DNA of 64,000 nt from Ornithomonoglobus_A sp034090805 (GTDB taxonomy: Bacteria; Bacillota; Clostridia; UBA1381), in NCBI GenBank assembly GCA_034090805.1, contig JAXDRV010000138.1, positions 62,001-126,000 of the forward strand. Reading direction: 5' to 3'. The notes beneath the pieces are model-generated. The model had not been told where the DNA came from, did no database searches, and saw only the letters and a list, made by a program, of their open reading frames with translations. A program made the position numbers and the translations under genes. Of this stretch, positions 27,022 to 35,028 are shown piece after piece (position 1 is the first letter of the stretch; every line of letters begins with the position of its first letter).

Positions 27022-27172
27022 CAAATCCTATAAATAATTATAATTTTGAAAGAATTTGTGATGTTTATGATTAAGTTTCGGCGAGTTCTCGAACGAAGTG
27101 AGAGATGTCTGAGCAGAAGCTTAATCAGAAATATCTCAAATTCCGGTGGAATTTCGAATTTGGCAATTAGAC
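27022..27172 (+). repeat. MITE-like element, B module only (copy 2)
   Basis: Starts CAAATCCTATAA and is closely similar to 14843-14981. The palindrome has arms near GAATTTGTGATGTTTATGAT and ATCAGAAATATCTCAAATTC; the right end reads GGCAATTAG. Module A is missing except for its last bases, so this copy seems 5'-truncated. It lies between a terminator and a small HTH gene. Confidence 0.75.
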
Positions 27173-27205
27173 GGTGTGTTATTATATGAAAGGAATGTAT
27201 CTGCA

Positions 27206-27406
27206 ATGAAAATTCATAAAAGACTGTATACATATATTAAAAGTAAAAATATATCCATGAGTGAAATATCAAGCGTCAGCGGAATATCCGAAAAAAGGCT
27301 CAGACGTATTTTTGCGGAAGAGGAATGTGAAATGGCTCTTGAAGAGTACGTTGCCCTATGCAAGGCGGTGGGGGTTCCGATAGATTATTTCACGGTGAAG
27401 GTATGA
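27206..27406 (+). CDS. Small helix-turn-helix protein
   Basis: A 66-residue protein that is nearly all HTH: YIKSKNISMSEISSVSGISE is helix 1-3, RLRRIFAEEECEMALEEYVA continues, and IDYFTVKV ends it. The pattern matches the Cro/C1 (XRE) type. ATG 27206 follows GAAAGGA by 11 bases. It directly follows a repeat element and has no obvious promoter, so expression may be low or read-through. Confidence 0.75.
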   Translation: MKIHKRLYTYIKSKNISMSEISSVSGISEKRLRRIFAEEECEMALEEYVALCKAVGVPIDYFTVKV

Positions 27407-27484
27407 GGTCTGAATGAAACGGACGTGCGTGGCGGCGTACACGGCTTTGTGCGCCGTGATGCGGCGTTCTTTTTGGGGGTATAG

Positions 27485-27527
27485 AAAAGCCTCGCGGCAC
27501 TGCATATCGCAATGCTGTGAGGCTTTT
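27485..27527. terminator. Bidirectional terminator between small HTH gene and RpiB-like gene
   Basis: AAAAGCCTC pairs with GAGGCTTTT and the inner CGGCA/TGCTG continues the stem. A second GC-rich hairpin (near 27433-27457) sits just upstream on the plus strand. Confidence 0.85.
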
Positions 27528-27554
27528 ATGGACTGATATAAGGCGATGCCTTAA

Positions 27555-28193
27555 TTAATCAACGATTGTTTTTACATACTCGGCAATCTTGTCGCACTTG
27601 CAGTTGGGGAAGAATAAATCCTTGAACTGCTTTCCGGCAACGGCTCCCTTAACAAGCTCAGGATCGAGGTTGGGGAGAATGTCGAGAAGATCTCTGTGGG
27701 TAACCTTTTTAACCTCGTTGAGGATTTTAGCGTTTCTCTGTTCGGGAACGGCTCTTTCCTTGGGATAACCGCCGCCCCATTCTTCAACAAACAGCTTCTC
27801 GAATACATACTGAAGATTGAGCTCTGCGCCCCAGCCCCAGCCCTTGGCAAAAGGCATGGCGATACAGTTGCCGTTGTTTACCTGTGTGAACTGATAAGCG
27901 TCTGTCGGGTCAACAACGTGTCCGCAAAGTACGCCGGGGAATGCGTTGCAGGCAAGGCAAGCACCCTCGCCGGTGCCGCAGCCCGTGATAACAAGATCAG
28001 CTGCGCCCGAATTTAAAAGTATAGCGGCAAGAATACCGATCTGAACATATGTAAGCTGTTCAGCATCATCTGCCGAATACATACCATAGTTGTCAACTGT
28101 GTGACCTAAAGGCTCAACGACCTTTTTAAGTGTTTCAACGATTACGCCATTCTTTGCAGCCTGGCTGTTTTCGTTAATTAATGCGATTCTCAT
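27555..28193 (-). CDS. RpiB/LacAB-family sugar-phosphate isomerase with C-terminal extension
   Basis: A 212-residue protein whose N-terminal 150 residues match the RpiB/LacA/LacB fold: MRIALINENSQAAKN, DLVITGCGTGEGACLACNAF and FTQVNNGNCIAMPFAKGWG. Family members isomerise aldose and ketose phosphates such as ribose 5-phosphate. About 60 extra residues follow, ending in a Cys-containing FFPNCKCDKIAEYV segment not found in ordinary RpiB. The frame is open upstream to 28379 but that part overlaps the tRNA-Gln gene; AGAGG upstream of ATG 28193 sets the start. The substrate is uncertain. Confidence 0.8.
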   Translation of the reverse strand: MRIALINENSQAAKNGVIVETLKKVVEPLGHTVDNYGMYSADDAEQLTYVQIGILAAILLNSGAADLVITGCGTGEGACLACNAFPGVLCGHVVDPTDAYQFTQVNNGNCIAMPFAKGWGWGAELNLQYVFEKLFVEEWGGGYPKERAVPEQRNAKILNEVKKVTHRDLLDILPNLDPELVKGAVAGKQFKDLFFPNCKCDKIAEYVKTIVD

Positions 28194-28282
28194 TGGAATT
28201 ACCTCTTTCTCTTTTATTGTATCTATATTATAGCATAGTTTTTGCATTATGGCAAGTGTTTTAGTGATTTTCTTTAAAATGA

Positions 28283-28312
28283 AACAGCATCGGCTATATA
28301 AACCGATGCTGT
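28283..28312 (-). terminator. Terminator after tRNA-Gln
   Basis: Minus strand: ACAGCATCGG pairs with CCGATGCTGT across a 9-base loop; TTTCATTTT follows. Confidence 0.85.
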
Positions 28313-28386
28313 TGGCTGCGGAATCAGGATTCGAACCCGAACAAAATGAGTCAGAGTCATTCGTGCTACCTTTACACAATTCCGCA
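28313..28386 (-). tRNA. tRNA-Gln (anticodon CTG)
   Basis: A 74-nt tRNA with encoded CCA. Acceptor TGCGGAA pairs with TTCCGCA, discriminator G. The anticodon stem AATGA/TCATT holds loop CTCTGAC, anticodon CTG, reading CAG. The TPC arm has GGTTCGAATCC. Confidence 0.95.
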
Positions 28387-28407
28387 TCGTTCTTGACGAC
28401 AGATAAT

Positions 28408-28436
28408 ATATTATCAGAAATTTAACGGTTTGTCAA
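28408..28436 (-). promoter_or_regulatory. tRNA-Gln promoter
   Basis: Minus strand: -35 TTGACA (28431-28436), 17 bases, -10 TAATAT (28408-28413). Confidence 0.85.
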
Positions 28437-28584
28437 TACTTTTTTTCAAAAAACTTGATTTTTTTTTGCTTTTGTGGTAAAATGATAACATCAACGCAAA
28501 AATTGACAGAATATCGTATAATTTTACTGTTTTCGTATTTTTGGACAAAGAAAATGCGGCATGATAAATCATACCGCATATCGT

Positions 28585-28669
28585 TGGTGCGAGGGACCGG
28601 ACTTGAACCGGCACGGGGTTAACCACACGCCCCTCAAACGTGCGCGTCTGCCTATTCCGCCACCCTCGC
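28585..28669 (-). tRNA. tRNA-Leu (anticodon GAG)
   Basis: An 85-nt class II tRNA. Acceptor GCGAGGG pairs with CCCTCGC, discriminator A, CCA encoded. The anticodon loop TTGAGGG gives anticodon GAG, reading CUC and CUU. A long variable arm is present, and the TPC loop has GGTTCAAGTCC. Confidence 0.95.
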
Positions 28670-28687
28670 ATCTCAAGGACGTGTTCT

Positions 28688-28716
28688 ATTATACCAGTAT
28701 TTTTTCGATTTGTCAA
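28688..28716 (-). promoter_or_regulatory. tRNA-Leu(GAG) promoter
   Basis: Minus strand full consensus: TTGACA (28711-28716), 17 bases, TATAAT (28688-28693). Confidence 0.9.
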
Positions 28717-28787
28717 GAATTAATTTCAAAAAAAATTATATATAATATTATAGGATTTTAAATAAATTTTTGGGGAGTATGTCAAAT

Positions 28788-29915
28788 ATGAAAAAACAGC
28801 TATTGATTTTAACAATAACGGGAGTTCTTGCAGCGTTTCCGATAACCTCGCACGCCATGGCGGACAGCGCTTCGGCAGCCTGCGTGATAAACGGAGTGAC
28901 GGGAGAGATTGTATTTGAAAAAAATGCCCATGAGCGGCGGTCTATGGCAAGTACGACAAAAATGATGACGGCGATTGTTGCGCTTGAAAATTCAAATCCC
29001 GACGATGTGATAACGGTTTCCGAGGATGCGGCGATACAGGAAGGCTCGTCCGCATACATAGAGCCGGGGCAGCAGATATTCATGAGGGATATGATTTTTG
29101 GACTTATGCTTAATTCCGGCAATGATGCCGCATATGCCATAGCCGAGCATATGGCGGGCAGCCGTGAGGCATTTGCCGATATAATGAACAAATACGCATG
29201 GGAAAAGATAGGCGCAGTCGATACGCAGTTCATCAATCCGAGCGGACTTGACGGTGAGGGACATTATTCAAGTGCCTATGATTTAACACTTATCGCGAAA
29301 TACGGTCTTAACAATCCGGAGTTTCGGCGGGTGGTGGCAACACGGACAATGACGGCGCAGCCGATTAACAGTGAGGAGCCGCTGTATTTTTCAAATCATA
29401 ACAAACTGCTTGATATGTACGAGGGGTGTATAGGCGTGAAAACGGGATACACCTCCAGCACGGGCAGATGCCTTGTGTCTGCTGCGGAGCGTGACGGAAT
29501 GTTGTTTATCGCCGCCACTCTCGATGACAATGACGATTGGAACAGCCATATGGAAATGCTTGATTATGCCTTTGCGGGACATTATAAAAAAGCTGCCGTA
29601 TTAAAAAATCAGATTGTAAAAAAGGCTGTTATAGACGGCGAGGTATGCAGGTTTGTGTATGCAAATGACTTTAACGTTCCGTTACATAATAACAATCGTG
29701 TTGAGCTTAAGGTAGTAAACCACATGGAAAACAACCTCGGCCGCCCGATAAATGAAGGAGAAAAAGTCGGCTGGGCGGAGATATTTTACGGGAACACCGT
29801 TGTGGGAACGGTCGATATTCTGTCCGATACGGAAATCCGCGGAATAAGCAATATACGCTTAAAGAACAGCTTTTTCGGCTCGTTTATAAGAGCGTTTAAT
29901 ATATGGCTTCTGTGA
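28788..29915 (+). CDS. D-alanyl-D-alanine carboxypeptidase (penicillin-binding protein 5/DacF type)
   Basis: A 375-residue secreted serine peptidase that trims the terminal D-Ala from peptidoglycan stem peptides. Signal peptide QLLILTITGVLAAFPITSHA is followed by the catalytic domain with active-site SxxK (MASTTKM), SxN (LNSGNDAAY) and KTG (VKTGYTSSTGR). A C-terminal beta domain and a final amphipathic helix (NSFFGSFIRAFNIWLL) fit membrane attachment. GGGGAG places the start at ATG 28788; TTG 28770 and ATG 28779 are too close to it. Confidence 0.94.
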   Translation: MKKQLLILTITGVLAAFPITSHAMADSASAACVINGVTGEIVFEKNAHERRSMASTTKMMTAIVALENSNPDDVITVSEDAAIQEGSSAYIEPGQQIFMRDMIFGLMLNSGNDAAYAIAEHMAGSREAFADIMNKYAWEKIGAVDTQFINPSGLDGEGHYSSAYDLTLIAKYGLNNPEFRRVVATRTMTAQPINSEEPLYFSNHNKLLDMYEGCIGVKTGYTSSTGRCLVSAAERDGMLFIAATLDDNDDWNSHMEMLDYAFAGHYKKAAVLKNQIVKKAVIDGEVCRFVYANDFNVPLHNNNRVELKVVNHMENNLGRPINEGEKVGWAEIFYGNTVVGTVDILSDTEIRGISNIRLKNSFFGSFIRAFNIWLL

Positions 29916-30041
29916 TGAAGCGAAGGGGTGGAAGGCTGTCATAAACAATATCCTTTACGTGCTCAGGTGCGGCACTGCCGGAACAGCATTTTCGGATAAT
30001 TTCCTCAACAAATTTGAAGCACAAAAAATAATTAATATCCA

Positions 30042-30070
30042 TTGACTAAAAGTAATAGGTGTGGTATAAT
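30042..30070 (+). promoter_or_regulatory. Promoter of the small secreted peptide
   Basis: -35 TTGACT (30042-30047), 17 bases, -10 TATAAT (30065-30070). The 125 bases between the carboxypeptidase stop and this promoter hold no feature I can name. Confidence 0.85.
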
Positions 30071-30093
30071 AATACAAAACAGGGAGGCTTGAT

Positions 30094-30210
30094 ATGAAAA
30101 AGAAAATTGCTGTTATTTTGAGCTCGGCCTTGTGTTTTGCAGCCGTATCAGCAAACGGCATGGAGATATTTGAGGGAACCTGTTCAAACGGCAGGCTTAA
30201 CAGATTCTAA
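30094..30210 (+). CDS. Candidate 38-residue secreted peptide
   Basis: A short frame with complete expression signals: a promoter 17 bases upstream of its RBS AGGGAGG (30081-30087), then ATG 30094 at 6-base spacing. The peptide begins MKKKIAVILSSALCFAAVSA, a convincing signal sequence, leaving about 18 residues (NGMEIFEGTCSNGRLNRF) with one cysteine. It ends 26 bases before the pseudouridine synthase gene and shares its transcript. It could be a signal peptide pheromone, a leader for the next gene, or the remnant of a longer secreted protein. No family is recognised. Confidence 0.55.
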   Translation: MKKKIAVILSSALCFAAVSANGMEIFEGTCSNGRLNRF

Positions 30211-30236
30211 GCGGATACGGCGGAAAGGATATATTA

Positions 30237-30962
30237 ATGGGAGAAACAGTACGTCTGCAAAAGTATATTGCAATGAGCGGCGCAGCATCAAGACGGGCGG
30301 CGGAGGCGCTTATAGACGAAGGCAGAGTAAAGGTAAACGGCAGCACCGTAACGGAGCAGGGTGTAAAGGTTGAAATCGGAGCAGATAAGGTAAGCCTTGA
30401 CGGCGAGGAGCTTAAGGTCAAAAATAAGCACTATTATATCATGCTCAACAAGCCTGTGGGATATGTCACGACGGTGAACGATCAGTTTGACCGCCCTACG
30501 GTGATAGACCTTGTCAGGACGGATTTGAAGGACGTAAGGCTTTTCCCTGTCGGCAGGCTCGACTACGATACGGAGGGTCTGCTGCTGCTCACAAATGACG
30601 GTGATTTTGCGTATCATGTCACGCACCCGAAATTCAATACCGACAAGACATATATCGCAAAGCTCAAGGGCGGCATAACGATAAAAGGCATAAACCGTCT
30701 TAAAAACGGAGTTAAGATAGACGATTATACAACAGCGCCGGCAGAGGTGTCGATAAAGGACGCAGTCGACGGATATGTGTTTGCGGAAATAACGATTCAC
30801 GAGGGCAAAAACCGCCAGGTGCGGCGTATGTTTGAGGCTGTCGGTTCAAAGGTGACTGCACTTCAGCGGATAAAAATCGGCACGGTGGAGCTTGGTAATC
30901 TGCCGCTCGGTAGATGGCGTCATTTAACCTCTCACGAGGTCAATTATTTGATGAATAAATAA
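30237..30962 (+). CDS. RsuA/RluB-family pseudouridine synthase
   Basis: A 241-residue enzyme that isomerises uridine to pseudouridine in rRNA. An N-terminal S4 RNA-binding domain (VRLQKYIAMSGAASRRAAEA) precedes the catalytic domain with HYYIMLNKPVGYVTT and the catalytic Asp in GRLDYDTEGLLLLTNDG. It ends with the family's EGKNRQVRRMFEAVG. In Firmicutes this is usually RluB (23S rRNA). AAAGGA lies 7 bases before ATG 30237. It starts a three-gene unit with the LUD protein and the alcohol dehydrogenase (gaps of 19 and 38 bases). Confidence 0.93.
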   Translation: MGETVRLQKYIAMSGAASRRAAEALIDEGRVKVNGSTVTEQGVKVEIGADKVSLDGEELKVKNKHYYIMLNKPVGYVTTVNDQFDRPTVIDLVRTDLKDVRLFPVGRLDYDTEGLLLLTNDGDFAYHVTHPKFNTDKTYIAKLKGGITIKGINRLKNGVKIDDYTTAPAEVSIKDAVDGYVFAEITIHEGKNRQVRRMFEAVGSKVTALQRIKIGTVELGNLPLGRWRHLTSHEVNYLMNK

Positions 30963-30981
30963 AAGGAAGGAATGAATATAA

Positions 30982-31626
30982 ATGGACGCAGTACAGAAAT
31001 GGAAAAACGAATTAAAAATTAAGGAGCTTATCGAGGTTCTGAAAAAGCGTGATTTTAACGCAGTTATGGCAGAGGACAAGGAGGACGCAAAGAGAATTGT
31101 GATGGATATGATTCCCGAAGGCTCGGTTATTGCGGTAGGCGGCAGCGTTACCCTTAACGAAACGGGAATACTCGATGAAATAAGAAGTGACAAATATAAG
31201 TTTATTGACCGCTATAACGTTGCGTCATACGAGGAAATGCTCGACAAATACAGAGAGGGATATTATGCGGACGTGTTTGTGTCCAGCACGAATGCGGTAA
31301 CGATGGGAGGTCAGCTTGTTAATATCGACTGTACAGGCAACAGAACGAGCCAGATTGTGTTCGGACCGAAAAAGGTAATTATCGTTGCGGGCGTGAACAA
31401 GATTGTTGAAACAGTCGAGGAGGGCATGAAGCGTGCAAAGTCGATTGCTCCGATGAACGCAAGACGCATATCTCACAAGACTCCATGCGCAACGGATACA
31501 AGCTGCAAATGTACGGAATGCTCCGTTCAGGCGAGAATGTGCAACGTAACAAGCATAGTTGACGGCTGTCACTATTTCCCGCAGAGAATAAATATAGTTC
31601 TCGTTCCGGAAAATCTCGGATATTAA
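30982..31626 (+). CDS. LUD-domain protein (LutC/YkgG-like, DUF162)
   Basis: A 214-residue protein of the lactate-utilisation (LUD) family. The fold motif SVIAVGGSVTLNETGILDEI and the nucleotide-like SSTNAVTMGGQLVNIDCTGN are typical of it. The C-terminus has a cysteine-rich segment (CATDTSCKCTECSVQARMC) that could bind an iron-sulfur cluster or metal. LutC itself works with LutA and LutB in lactate oxidation, but those are not here; stand-alone LUD proteins of this type are common in Clostridia and their role is not clear. RBS AAGGAAGGA precedes the start. Confidence 0.85.
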   Translation: MDAVQKWKNELKIKELIEVLKKRDFNAVMAEDKEDAKRIVMDMIPEGSVIAVGGSVTLNETGILDEIRSDKYKFIDRYNVASYEEMLDKYREGYYADVFVSSTNAVTMGGQLVNIDCTGNRTSQIVFGPKKVIIVAGVNKIVETVEEGMKRAKSIAPMNARRISHKTPCATDTSCKCTECSVQARMCNVTSIVDGCHYFPQRINIVLVPENLGY

Positions 31627-31664
31627 TTTAGAATACATAACACAGGAAAGGATCAGCCTTATCA

Positions 31665-32807
31665 ATGAAAAGCTTTGACATAAAAACAAAAATATATTTC
31701 GGACAAAATTCTCTTGACAGACTTGCGGATTTGCCGTATAAAAAAGCACTTATAATAACAGACCCGTTCGTTGCAAAGAGCGGAATGCTGCAAATGATTA
31801 CATACAGACTCCAGGACGGATATACGGAATTTGAAATTTTTTCGGACGTTGTTCCCGATCCTCCGATTGAGAAAATCTCGGTAGGAGTCAAAAAGCTGCT
31901 TGAATATGCTCCCGACTGCGTAATCGCAATCGGCGGCGGAAGCGCAATCGACAGCGCAAAGGCAATACGTGAGTTTGCGGCAAGAGGCGGCGGAGGTGAA
32001 ACTGCTCTTATCGCAATCCCGACAACATCAGGTACGGGAAGTGAGGTAACGAGCTTTGCGGTCGTTTCCGATCCGGCAAATGACACAAAGTATCCGCTTG
32101 TATCTGATTCAATGCTCCCGACAGAGGCGATTCTTGATGCCGATTTGGTAAAAAGCGTTCCGGCGGCGGTAACGGCAGATACCGGAATGGACGTGCTTAC
32201 TCATGCGATTGAGGCATATGTCAGCATAAACAACAACGAATTCAGTGCCGCTCTTGCGGAAAAGTCGATTGAAATCTGCGGAACGTTTTTGCTGAGGTCG
32301 TATCTTGACAATAACGATACTCACGCACGGCAGAAGATGCACGTTGCGTCGTGCCTTGCCGGGCTTGCATTCAACAGCGCATCACTCGGACTTAACCACG
32401 GTGCGGCTCATGCTCTCGGAGCGAAATTCCATATTCCGCACGGACGTGCAAACGCAATGCTGCTGCCGCATATAATCGAGTACAATTCGGGTATAAACCG
32501 CCATTCAAAGAGCAAAAAGGAATACCCGCCCTGCGTGCGTAAATATGTGAACATAGCAAAGCTTCTCGGTGTTAATAACTTTAACGAAATAACAACTGTT
32601 CGTGCGCTGGTGAGCTGGATACAGTTCATGCTTAAGGAGATGAACGTGCCGCTGTCCGTTTCACAGTGCGGAGTGGACAGAACGGAGTATTTTAACGCCA
32701 TAGATTCAATGGCGGAAAAGGCTCTTGCCGACGCTTGCACGGCAACAAATCCGAGAGTTCCGACCAAGGACGAGATCGTTCAGATTTTTGAGCATCTGTA
32801 TGAGTAA
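31665..32807 (+). CDS. Iron-containing alcohol dehydrogenase
   Basis: A 380-residue group III dehydrogenase that interconverts aldehydes and alcohols with NAD(P)H. Motifs are GGGSAIDSAKAIREF (nucleotide binding), PTTSGTGSEVTSFAV, and the iron ligands in MDVLTHAIEAYVS, GLNHGAAHALG and FHIPHGRANAML. It resembles 1-propanol/PduQ-like dehydrogenases, so a fermentative alcohol is a plausible product, but the substrate is not set by sequence. AAAGGA lies 10 bases before the start. Confidence 0.92.
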   Translation: MKSFDIKTKIYFGQNSLDRLADLPYKKALIITDPFVAKSGMLQMITYRLQDGYTEFEIFSDVVPDPPIEKISVGVKKLLEYAPDCVIAIGGGSAIDSAKAIREFAARGGGGETALIAIPTTSGTGSEVTSFAVVSDPANDTKYPLVSDSMLPTEAILDADLVKSVPAAVTADTGMDVLTHAIEAYVSINNNEFSAALAEKSIEICGTFLLRSYLDNNDTHARQKMHVASCLAGLAFNSASLGLNHGAAHALGAKFHIPHGRANAMLLPHIIEYNSGINRHSKSKKEYPPCVRKYVNIAKLLGVNNFNEITTVRALVSWIQFMLKEMNVPLSVSQCGVDRTEYFNAIDSMAEKALADACTATNPRVPTKDEIVQIFEHLYE

Positions 32808-32888
32808 CCGCTTTTGAAATGTTGTATAGCTTTTGATGTGGTAATTTGTGAAAAGTACATAAACAATAAATAATTTTCAAAAATACTA

Positions 32889-32918
32889 TTGACATTTCTT
32901 ACATGAAAGGTGTATAAT
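32889..32918 (+). promoter_or_regulatory. leuCDB promoter
   Basis: -35 TTGACA (32889-32894), 18 bases, -10 TATAAT (32913-32918). Confidence 0.9.
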
Positions 32919-32923
32919 ACAAA

Positions 32924-33012
32924 CGGAATGTGAAAATATGTTCCGTAATCAATCATCAGGGGCGGTACTCCTTGGGAAGAGAAGGAGTGCCGGCCCGTTT
33001 CCTTTTTTATGG
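32924..33012 (+). promoter_or_regulatory. leuC leader with terminator-like attenuator
   Basis: The predicted transcript starts with a small hairpin (ACGGAA with TTCCGT), then a long one: GGTACTCCTT pairs perfectly with AAGGAGTGCC around GGGAAGAG, extended by three more pairs beyond a G-G mismatch. TTTCCTTTTTT follows. This terminator lies only about 40 bases after the start site and 230 bases before leuC, so the operon needs read-through. It is too short for a T-box, and no leucine-rich leader peptide is visible. Confidence 0.75.
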
Positions 33013-33077
33013 GGAGATAAAAAAATACTTGCAATAATTGAGAATTAGTAGTATAATAATTTAGTAATAAATATAAT

Positions 33078-33219
33078 TAGGCAATTGTAAAATTTCGGTT
33101 TGGGATTTGAGAGTATTTTTGATTTTATTCGTACTCAAACATCCCTTGCGGTAACTCGTCCGAACAAACTCAAAAACACTCTCAAATTCCGAGGGAAACT
33201 CGAGTTTTGCAATCGTCTG
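33078..33219 (+). mobile_element. MITE-like element, A module, leuC 5' UTR (copy 3, 142 bp)
   Basis: Begins TAGGCAATTGTAAAA and ends TTTTGCAATCGTCTG. It is flanked by the exact 12-bp direct repeat AATAAATATAAT at 33066-33077 and 33220-33231. The loop region with CATCCCTTGCGGTAACTCG is identical to copies 1, 4 and 8. The right repeat ends 2 bases before the leuC RBS. Confidence 0.88.
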
Positions 33220-33246
33220 AATAAATATAATATGAGGTGAAAAAGC

Positions 33247-34509
33247 ATGGCTATGACAATGACACAGAAGATTCTTGCCCGCGCGGCGGGACTTCCGTCC
33301 GTTAAGGCGGGGGATCTGATAATGGCGGATCTGAATCTTGTGCTGGGAAATGATATTACAACGCCTGTTGCAATCAATGAATTTGATAAGATAGGTACGG
33401 AGTCTGTATTCGACAAGACTAAGATTGCGCTTGTGCCTGACCATTTTACTCCGAATAAGGATATTAAATCGGCACAGCAGGCGCTTAAGGTTCGTAATTT
33501 TGCAAAGGATATGGACATACTTAACTATTTTGAGGTAGGCGAAGTGGGTATTGAGCACGCACTGCTGCCCGAAAAAGGACTTGTGGTTGCGGGTGACGTT
33601 GTTATAGGCGCCGATTCGCATACGTGTACCTACGGTGCTTTGGGAGCGTTCTCGACCGGCGTAGGCTCGACAGACATGGCGGCGGGCATGGCAACCGGTA
33701 AGGCGTGGTTCAAGGTTCCGGAGGCAATTAAGTTCAATCTTACGGGAAAGCTTAACGATTATGTAAGCGGAAAGGATCTTATTTTACATATAATCGGAAT
33801 GATAGGCGTTGACGGTGCGTTGTATAAGTCAATGGAATTTACGGGCGAGGGAATGCACACACTCACGATGGATGACCGTTTCACAATCGCAAACATGGCG
33901 ATAGAGGCAGGCGCAAAGAACGGTATATTTGAGGTTGACGAGCTGACCGAGGAATACATGAAGGGACATTCCGACAGAGAGTACACTGTATTTAAGGCAG
34001 ACGATGATGCGGAGTATTCGCAGGTTATCGATATTGACCTTTCAAAGGTTCCGCATACCGTTGCGTTCCCGCATCTGCCGGAGAATGCAAGAACACCCGA
34101 AAACTGGGGCGAGGTTGAGATTGACCAGGTTGTTATCGGTTCGTGCACAAACGGACGTATTTCGGATTTGAGAAATGCCGCAAGGGTATTAAAGGGCAGA
34201 CACGTAAAGAAGGGGATACGTGCTATTGTGTTCCCTGCAACGCAGAGAGTTTATCTTGAAGCGTTAAAGGACGGCACGCTTTCAACGCTTGTTGAGGCAG
34301 GCTGCGTAATATCTGCGCCGACGTGCGGACCGTGTTTGGGCGGTCACATGGGTATTCTTGCCGAGGGTGAGAGGTGCGTGTCGACAACGAACAGAAACTT
34401 CATCGGACGTATGGGACACGTGGACAGTGAGGTTTATCTCGCAAGCCCTGAGGTTGCGGCGGCGAGCGCAGTAATGGGCAGAATAGCAATTCCAGAGGAA
34501 TTGGCGTAA
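33247..34509 (+). CDS. leuC: 3-isopropylmalate dehydratase large subunit
   Basis: With LeuD it isomerises 2- to 3-isopropylmalate in leucine synthesis. The 420-residue length and form match the bacterial/archaeal HacA-like LeuC. Iron-sulfur ligands are in VIGSCTNGR and CGPCLGGHMG, and the substrate motif GADSHTCTYGALGAFSTGVG is clear. RBS GAGGTG precedes ATG 33247. leuD follows 18 bases later. Confidence 0.96.
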   Translation: MAMTMTQKILARAAGLPSVKAGDLIMADLNLVLGNDITTPVAINEFDKIGTESVFDKTKIALVPDHFTPNKDIKSAQQALKVRNFAKDMDILNYFEVGEVGIEHALLPEKGLVVAGDVVIGADSHTCTYGALGAFSTGVGSTDMAAGMATGKAWFKVPEAIKFNLTGKLNDYVSGKDLILHIIGMIGVDGALYKSMEFTGEGMHTLTMDDRFTIANMAIEAGAKNGIFEVDELTEEYMKGHSDREYTVFKADDDAEYSQVIDIDLSKVPHTVAFPHLPENARTPENWGEVEIDQVVIGSCTNGRISDLRNAARVLKGRHVKKGIRAIVFPATQRVYLEALKDGTLSTLVEAGCVISAPTCGPCLGGHMGILAEGERCVSTTNRNFIGRMGHVDSEVYLASPEVAAASAVMGRIAIPEELA

Positions 34510-34527
34510 ATATCAGGAGGTACAGCG

Positions 34528-35010
34528 ATGGAAGCAAAAGGAAAAGTAATCAAATACGGTGATAACATAGATACCGACGTTATAATTCCGGCAAGATACC
34601 TTAACACTGCCGACCATAACGAGCTTGCAAAGCACTGCATGGAGGATATTGACAAGGATTTTGTGAACAAGGTGCAAAAGGGCGATATAATGGTAGGCGG
34701 AGCGAATTTCGGCTGTGGTTCGTCAAGAGAACACGCTCCGATTGCGATTAAGGCAAGCGGTATTTCGTGCGTTATAGCAAAGGATTTTGCAAGGATATTT
34801 TACAGAAACTCAATCAATATCGGTCTGCCGATTCTTGAGTGTGCGGAGGCATCCGAGGATATAGACGGCGGTGATGAGGTTGAGGTAAACTTCGATACGG
34901 GAGTAATCACTAATCTTACAAAGAACAAGACGTACAAGGCGGTTGCTTTCCCTGAATTTATGCAGGGGATAATCAATGCCGGCGGTCTTGTTGAATATCT
35001 GAAGAAATAA
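34528..35010 (+). CDS. leuD: 3-isopropylmalate dehydratase small subunit
   Basis: A 160-residue swivel-domain subunit. The family motifs DTDVIIPARYLNT and GGANFGCGSSREHAPIAIKA (substrate-binding loop) are intact, and IARIFYRNSINIGLPILE-type sequence follows. It pairs with LeuC. The RBS CAGGAGG lies in the 18-base gap after leuC. Confidence 0.96.
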   Translation: MEAKGKVIKYGDNIDTDVIIPARYLNTADHNELAKHCMEDIDKDFVNKVQKGDIMVGGANFGCGSSREHAPIAIKASGISCVIAKDFARIFYRNSINIGLPILECAEASEDIDGGDEVEVNFDTGVITNLTKNKTYKAVAFPEFMQGIINAGGLVEYLKK

Positions 35011-35028
35011 CGGAAAGGAACATAGGTC

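Noticed and set aside
28194..28379. N-terminal extension of the RpiB-like protein
   Set aside because: The open frame runs through the tRNA-Gln gene and its terminator; a good RBS supports ATG 28193.
29915..30041. Degenerate gene between the carboxypeptidase and the small peptide
   Set aside because: A short open frame (KAVINNILYVLRCG) exists but has no start codon or RBS and matches no family I know.
32924..33012. T-box riboswitch before leuC
   Set aside because: AGGGGCGGTAC looks slightly like a T-box core, but the transcript is only about 40 bases long before it, leaving no room for Stem I, and no specifier loop is visible.
33061..33621. Conserved peptides in repeat elements (VFEFVRTSYRKGCLSTN-type) as coding sequences
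   Set aside because: The same peptide appears in several copies because the DNA is repeated. There is no RBS, the frames start in other genes, and other copies break the frame.
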